A DNA stretch of 64,000 nucleotides from an uncultured Collinsella sp. (GTDB lineage Bacteria > Actinomycetota > Coriobacteriia > Coriobacteriales > Coriobacteriaceae): contig CABVDJ010000003.1 of the NCBI GenBank assembly GCA_902497025.1, positions 78,984 through 142,983 on the forward strand, written 5' to 3'. The notes below the pieces were generated by a model. That model searched no databases and had not been told where the DNA came from. It saw nothing but the letters and a program-made list of their open reading frames with translations. The position numbers and the translations under genes are program-made. Within the stretch, counting starts at the first letter, position 1. The number at the start of each line of letters is the position of its first letter. Shown here in pieces: positions 59,804-64,000 of the stretch.

Positions 59804-60922
59804 GTGCGAAACATCGCATCGCGGGACGAGTATGTGCCGCAGCATGGCAGCAGATATAAGACGAAGGGCACGTCTTCGCGTGGCCTTGCCGGCGCTCGCA
59901 TCCGCGTGAGGAAGATTGCCGCCATTGGGATGCTAACGTCGGCGGTTATTATCCTCGGAATTACCGTTAAAACCTACGCCTCGGAGCGAACGGTGCGCCC
60001 AGATGCGTCAACGGTACAGCTGCAAAACGAGAAGGTTTCAAAGTCCAAAGCGTCGGCAGATCAAGCTCTGTCGACGGCAGATCTCAAGACGAGACTTTCG
60101 AAGGCGGACTTCAACGATATCCCTTCGGGTGATACCGTTCGGACCTTCTCGTTGGTGGATAACAAGACTCCTGCCTTGGAGGATGAGAGCCTTGCCTCGC
60201 TCCAGGATGCCCTGTGTCGGGCGCAGGAGCTGGGCGACGTGGGTGTAGTGTTCTACGACCTATCGAGCGGTAGGGGCGTGACGTATAACGCCGATGTCGA
60301 GGTGTATGGAGCGAGCAGCTACAAAGCGCTGTATGCGCTCTATATTTGCGAGACGTTGGTCGAATCGGGGCGGGTGTCGCTCGATGGGCCTTTAGCCACG
60401 TATGGTGGTTGCAGCATGGGCTGGCAGACGGTGCGCGACCTTATCGAGAATGCCGTCGCCAACTCAGACAACGATTCGTTTATCGCGTTACGCGCGGCGT
60501 TTGACCATGATGGCTATGAGGATTGGATTGCCAATCTGGGTGTTGATGACGAAACGGCACTGAATCCGATGAGTGATTTTCCGACCTACTGCCCGCGCAC
60601 TTCTGCGAGGTTATGGCGCGAGATGAGCGAGTATCTGAGCATGGATACCGAGACTTCACAGTGGTTGTCAGGCCTTTTGGCATCAACATCGCGCTCGTTT
60701 ATTCGCGATGGCATTGCGGACGATCAGGTCTTGGTGCGCAACAAAGCGGGTTGGATCAGCGAGGACGGCTACTATTCGACATGCGATGCAGGCCTCATCG
60801 ACATCGATGGCCGTACCTATGTCATGAGCGTCATGACATCGATGCCATCGAGCGACCAGTCGAGCGAGGTTACGGCTGCGATTGCAAAGGCTCTGTTTGA
60901 TACGCGAGCTGCACTGGCTTAG
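59804..60922 (+). CDS. membrane-anchored serine hydrolase of the class A beta-lactamase fold
   Basis: 372 aa. One N-terminal transmembrane segment (about 37-55) places the catalytic domain outside. Active-site motifs: S171-x-x-K174 (SSYK), S221-D222-N223, and K314-A315-G316 in place of K-T/S-G. No Glu166-type omega loop is evident, so a peptidoglycan-acting or inactive member is more likely than a resistance enzyme. GTG start with GGAG 5 nt upstream. The Lys-rich linker (70-125) separates anchor and domain. Confidence 0.82.
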   Translation: MRNIASRDEYVPQHGSRYKTKGTSSRGLAGARIRVRKIAAIGMLTSAVIILGITVKTYASERTVRPDASTVQLQNEKVSKSKASADQALSTADLKTRLSKADFNDIPSGDTVRTFSLVDNKTPALEDESLASLQDALCRAQELGDVGVVFYDLSSGRGVTYNADVEVYGASSYKALYALYICETLVESGRVSLDGPLATYGGCSMGWQTVRDLIENAVANSDNDSFIALRAAFDHDGYEDWIANLGVDDETALNPMSDFPTYCPRTSARLWREMSEYLSMDTETSQWLSGLLASTSRSFIRDGIADDQVLVRNKAGWISEDGYYSTCDAGLIDIDGRTYVMSVMTSMPSSDQSSEVTAAIAKALFDTRAALA

Positions 60923-61000
60923 CGTGTTCGTTTGGCGAGGTCAAACAAAATGCTGGTACCATACCTTGGTTGAGAATTTCGTATAGGTTTGGGGAATGGT

Positions 61001-61741
61001 ATGGCTACCATCGCGATTATCGGTGCGCTCGAAAAAGAGATCATGCAGATTGAGGAAGAGCTGAGCGACGTTTGCGAGGCACGGGAGGCAGGCTTGACCG
61101 TTGTGAGCGGTGAGCTCGACGGCCTGACAGTTGTCGCCACAACGGCGGGCATGGGCACGGTGAACGCCGCTGCTGCAACACAGCACCTCATTAGCAAGTA
61201 TGCTCCGCAGGCTGTTGTGTTTTCGGGCATTGCGGGCGGTTTGAACCCCAAGCTCCATATCGACGACGTGGTCATTGGCAAACGCCTACGCTATCTGGAT
61301 ACCGATACCGCGCTTATCGCCGAGTCCGCACCGGGGCTCGAGGAGTTTGGCTCGACGCCCGCGCTGGTCGATATTGCCGCCGACGTGCTTGCTGAGCGTG
61401 GGTTTGTTGACGCTTCGAAAAATGCAGTCGCTTCGAACGAGGGCACCAAGCAGTTCCTGGTCGGCACGATTGCCACGGGTAACCGCTTTGTGACGGGCGC
61501 CACCATGCGCAACGACGCTATCGAGGCGACGCATGCCGATTGTGTCGGCATGGAGGGCGCGGCAATTGCCCATGTCGCAACCAAAAATGGTGTCGATTGC
61601 CTGGTGTTGCGCGCTATCAGCGATAATTGTGACGAGGCGTACGATGCAATTTGCGAGCGAGAGTTCGATCTGTTCGAGTACGCGCGTGTCGCAAGTGACA
61701 TTACGCTCGATATCGTCCGCCGCATTGCCGCTGCGCAATAG
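61001..61741 (+). CDS. mtnN: 5'-methylthioadenosine/S-adenosylhomocysteine nucleosidase
   Basis: Cleaves MTA and SAH in methyl recycling and supplies the AI-2 precursor branch; 246 aa. Family marks: IAIIGALEKEI, TTAGMGTVNAA, FSGIAGGLNP, IATGNRFVTG, and VGMEGAAIAHVA with LRAISDN. ATG 61001 follows GGGGA; a TTG at 60989 is in frame. Just upstream of engB. Confidence 0.94.
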   Translation: MATIAIIGALEKEIMQIEEELSDVCEAREAGLTVVSGELDGLTVVATTAGMGTVNAAAATQHLISKYAPQAVVFSGIAGGLNPKLHIDDVVIGKRLRYLDTDTALIAESAPGLEEFGSTPALVDIAADVLAERGFVDASKNAVASNEGTKQFLVGTIATGNRFVTGATMRNDAIEATHADCVGMEGAAIAHVATKNGVDCLVLRAISDNCDEAYDAICEREFDLFEYARVASDITLDIVRRIAAAQ

Positions 61742-61779
61742 CGCGTCTATTTGTAAGAACCTACGACCAAGGAGTGTCC

Positions 61780-62370
61780 ATGGCCGATTCCATTAACTAC
61801 CAGCTTGCCAAGTTCGTCGCCAGCTATGGCAAGGTTTCGCAGATTCCCGAGTCCACCTGCCCCGAGGTGAGCTTTGTCGGCCGCTCCAACGTGGGCAAGT
61901 CGTCGATTATGAACAAGCTATTTGGCCGCAAGAACCTAGTCAAGGTTTCCAGTACGCCGGGCAAGACGAGCAACATCAACTTCTTTGAGGCCGATGACGT
62001 GCATTTCGTGGACCTGCCGGGTTACGGTTTCGCCCGTCGCTCCAAGGCCGAGCGCGACCGCTGGGCCGAGCTTATCGGCGACTTTTTCGACTCCGAGCGC
62101 AGCTTTAACTTGGTGGTCTCGCTGGTGGACATTCGTCACGACCCCAGCAAGCTCGACCACGACATGATCGACTACCTACAGGGCAACGAGTTCAACTTTA
62201 TCGTTTGCCTCACCAAAGCCGACAAGCTCAGCCGCACCCAGCAGGCCCGCCAGGCAGCAGCCATCAAAAAGCAGCTCAACGTCCCGGCCGAGAACGTGAT
62301 CATCACAAGCTCCCAGACCGGCACCGGCATCGATGAGCTTAAGCGCCGCATTGCCGCGGCCTGCCTTTAG
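61780..62370 (+). CDS. engB: ribosome biogenesis GTPase EngB/YsxC
   Basis: Essential GTPase for large-subunit assembly, 196 aa. P-loop GRSNVGKSS (34-42), SSTPGKTSNINFF switch, DLPGYGFA (G3) and LTKADKLS (G4), SSQTGTG (G5). ATG 61780 after AAGGAG. The stop codon lies in the loop of an 11-bp perfect hairpin (62353-62363 with 62372-62382) that may help end transcription, though no U-run follows. Confidence 0.95.
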   Translation: MADSINYQLAKFVASYGKVSQIPESTCPEVSFVGRSNVGKSSIMNKLFGRKNLVKVSSTPGKTSNINFFEADDVHFVDLPGYGFARRSKAERDRWAELIGDFFDSERSFNLVVSLVDIRHDPSKLDHDMIDYLQGNEFNFIVCLTKADKLSRTQQARQAAAIKKQLNVPAENVIITSSQTGTGIDELKRRIAAACL

Positions 62371-62403
62371 TCAGGCCGCGGCCCCTCAAAAGCTCCCATC
62401 TAG

Positions 62404-62446
62404 ATCACCTCAGTGATAGTTATTGGTAAACTATCACTGAGGTGAT
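62404..62446. promoter_or_regulatory. 18-bp-arm palindromic operator of the DUF3990/XRE pair
   Basis: Perfect inverted repeat ATCACCTCAGTGATAGTT (62404-62421) with its complement (62429-62446) around a 7-bp spacer, directly before the RBS GGAGG. Position and symmetry fit autoregulation by the XRE protein encoded downstream. Confidence 0.82.
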
Positions 62447-62462
62447 ATTTTTGGAGGTCGAT

Positions 62463-63146
62463 ATGGAGCTTTGGCACGGGTCGGACGTTGTTGTCGATCA
62501 TCCATCGTTGGATAAATGCAGGCAATTCAATGACTATGGGCGCGGGTTTTATTGCACACCGCATGAGGAAATGGCAATGGAGTGGGCATGTCGGACCGAG
62601 TCTGATGGCATTGCCAATCGATATGAGCTTGATTTAGATGGCCTTGCGATTTTGGATTTGGAATCAGGTGAGTTCTCGATTCTCAACTGGCTTGCAATTC
62701 TGGCGAATAACAGAGAGTTTAATGTTTCAACGCCAGTAGCACGCGAGGGGCTTCGTTATCTGCTGGATAACTGCCTGATTGATATTTCTCCCTATGACGT
62801 TATTCGAGGCTATCGTGCAGACGATTCCTATTTCTCGTTTGCAAGACAGTTTGTCAACGGCATGATCTCGCTCAGGCAATTGCAGCGCATTATGTTTTTG
62901 GGGGATTTGGGCATTCAATATGCGCTTATGAGTGAGCGTGCATTCTCGGCGATTAAGTTCCGCGATTGGAAGCAGGCCTCGGGAGCTGAGTTTTATCCCA
63001 AACGATTTGAGCGAGAACAGAACGCTCGACGAAAGTACCTGGATACGGTAAACGGATTTGACTCTGATGGTGTCGACATTAGGGATTTGATGGCAGGAAG
63101 GGTTGATTTAAATGATCCAAGAGTTAACGGATTGTGGGCCGAGTAG
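62463..63146 (+). CDS. DUF3990 domain protein, putative ADP-ribosyltransferase-fold toxin
   Basis: 227 aa. The N-terminal block LWHGSDVVVDHPSLDKCRQF followed by DYGRGFYCTPHEEMAMEWA is the DUF3990 pattern, distantly related to ART-fold toxins. YELDLDGLAILDL and FISLRQLQRIMFLGD-like segments follow. ATG 62463 after GGAGG. Its end overlaps the start of an HTH gene by 35 bp. Toxin activity is inferred from fold and context, not shown. Confidence 0.8.
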   Translation: MELWHGSDVVVDHPSLDKCRQFNDYGRGFYCTPHEEMAMEWACRTESDGIANRYELDLDGLAILDLESGEFSILNWLAILANNREFNVSTPVAREGLRYLLDNCLIDISPYDVIRGYRADDSYFSFARQFVNGMISLRQLQRIMFLGDLGIQYALMSERAFSAIKFRDWKQASGAEFYPKRFEREQNARRKYLDTVNGFDSDGVDIRDLMAGRVDLNDPRVNGLWAE

Positions 63147-63810
63147 GACATACCCCGTCTACTACCTTGAGGATGCAATGAACAACCTCGGCGACTGCTT
63201 TGACTATGCCGTTAACGATTATGGGGCAGAAGGATCGGAAGTTGCTGAACTCTTTTGCCTGAGCGGCGTAGCTCGCGAGTTCGAACGCGGCAACGCATGG
63301 GTAGTGTCGGGAAAATCGGGCGTTGAGCTGTTCGCGCTTATCGCCGAAAGGTCGGGCTATCAATCAAGGCCGATGCCAAATCGAACCTACCGATTCGAAA
63401 AGACACCGGAATATTGGACAGGCTGGATATTGGCATACCTTCAGTGGCGCCTAGGAGAGTCTTTCGAAGATTTGCTGCATGTCGTTCCATTCGATGTGCT
63501 ACGCAGCCTGTACTACCCCTGGCACGAAGCCTCGGAGGAACGCGTGGCTCGTCTCGTCTGCGATATGGCGAAGAAAGCGTCCAGGCAAACCAAACTTGCG
63601 TTAGCAAGAAAGAGGCTCAAGAAAACCCAACAAGACCTGGCATACGAATCGGGTGTGTCACTCCGCTCAATCCAAATGTACGAGCAGCGCCAGAGAAACA
63701 TCAATGAAGCTTCGGTTACAAGCGTAAGAGCCATAGCAAAAGCCCTCCACTGCAACATCGAGGACCTCCTAGAACCAGTCTTCGAATACAAAGAAACCAG
63801 CGCCGTCTAA
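63112..63810 (+). CDS. DUF3791-like/XRE helix-turn-helix protein, putative antitoxin
   Basis: 232 aa. Residues about 160-222 form an XRE HTH (LARKRLKKTQQDLAYESGV, SLRSIQMYEQRQRNI). Residues about 20-85 (NNLGDCFDYAVNDYG, GVELFALIAERSG) resemble DUF3791, a domain often next to DUF3990. The start overlaps the DUF3990 gene, so translation is coupled. Likely antitoxin and autorepressor acting at 62404-62446. Confidence 0.78.
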   Translation: MIQELTDCGPSRTYPVYYLEDAMNNLGDCFDYAVNDYGAEGSEVAELFCLSGVAREFERGNAWVVSGKSGVELFALIAERSGYQSRPMPNRTYRFEKTPEYWTGWILAYLQWRLGESFEDLLHVVPFDVLRSLYYPWHEASEERVARLVCDMAKKASRQTKLALARKRLKKTQQDLAYESGVSLRSIQMYEQRQRNINEASVTSVRAIAKALHCNIEDLLEPVFEYKETSAV

Positions 63811-63948
63811 ACCAAGCACACAGCCGATGCCCGCCTCTAGGAAGTGCTCCAGCCTAGCAAGAGCCCCTACCAATAAAAAGCCAAACTATCAGCCCGGCGC
63901 CTTTCCAGAGCGTAGGTCCCTGTAGCCGCTGCCGGCGAAGCTAACATA

Positions 63949-64000
63949 GGGGAGGCCAGGGGGCTTTGCCCCCAAATCTTTCCGCAGGACGGCAGGACCC
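63949..64000 (-). repeat. double palindrome with conserved internal loops, copy C (cut by window end)
   Basis: On the minus strand reads GTCCTGCGGAAA followed by GATTTGGGGGCAAAGCCCCC, i.e. the right internal loop and right outer arm of the family seen at 37281 and 51508. The other half lies beyond the window. 63811-63948 holds no visible gene. Confidence 0.75.

Noticed and set aside
59804..60922. Antibiotic resistance beta-lactamase
   Set aside because: The third motif is KAG, no omega-loop Glu is evident, and a membrane anchor with a long linker suggests a cell-wall function.

Overview
The window looks like a chromosomal segment of a gut actinobacterium of class Coriobacteriia, most likely Collinsella. 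This is inferred from gene content, not from a search. It is GC-rich with long antisense shadow frames. Its metabolism is that of an anaerobic fermenter (pyruvate formate-lyase and its activase, a flavodiiron protein). Sugar uptake is dominated by PTS systems and LacI/DeoR repressors.

Layout. 1-4.3 kb: 3' part of nagA, a flavodoxin-like gene, lacX1-lacC1, a nagA remnant and a YhcH gene. 4.5-8.9 kb: tRNA-Thr, an orphan EIIB-like gene, galM, a DeoR-type regulator and a Fic gene. 9.2-23.9 kb: three lactose modules, each with a lactose-type EIICB (lacE), a 6-phospho-beta-galactosidase (lacG) and a divergent LacI regulator. 24.0-29.3 kb: one lactose EIIA (lacF), a membrane protein, lacA, lacB and a second lacX-lacC pair. 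29.7-33.9 kb: galT-galK and a divergent LacI regulator. 34-37.3 kb: flavodiiron protein, a second DeoR regulator and a class II aldolase. 37.5-48.5 kb: a Nudix-Vsr fusion, a BceAB-like ABC pair, DAHP synthase and a marR-ABC-ABC exporter operon. 49-51.5 kb: a pyruvate formate-lyase whose catalytic core and glycyl-radical domain are separate genes. 51.8-57.4 kb: a sucrose/fructoside locus. 57.7-64 kb: DegV, PFL activase, a beta-lactamase-fold protein, mtnN, engB and a DUF3990/XRE toxin-antitoxin-like pair.

How it works together. LacE with LacF would import lactose-type sugars as 6-phosphates. LacG would split them, LacAB would isomerise galactose-6-P to tagatose-6-P, LacC would phosphorylate it, and the class II aldolase probably replaces LacD. 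GalM, GalK and GalT handle free galactose. Each LacI gene sits by its own variant of an operator with a central ACGTT or ACGTK core. A TGTTCG-type element is shared by the promoters of the first DeoR gene, lacF and lacA, so that DeoR protein may be a LacR.

The least explained content is between genes. There are four repeat families: (1) 55-bp palindromes in arrays of about 80-bp period; (2) about 145-bp elements directly after stop codons, whose arms differ in sequence but stay paired; (3) about 125-bp double palindromes with conserved internal loops and unrelated, matched arms; (4) GGGGACGTTCTTAA/GACTAGTC palindromes, one of which supplies the last codons of a gene. Families 2 and 3 show the covariation expected of structured elements and are the best candidates for something undescribed. 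All reading was done by eye; no searches, alignments or folding programs were run.
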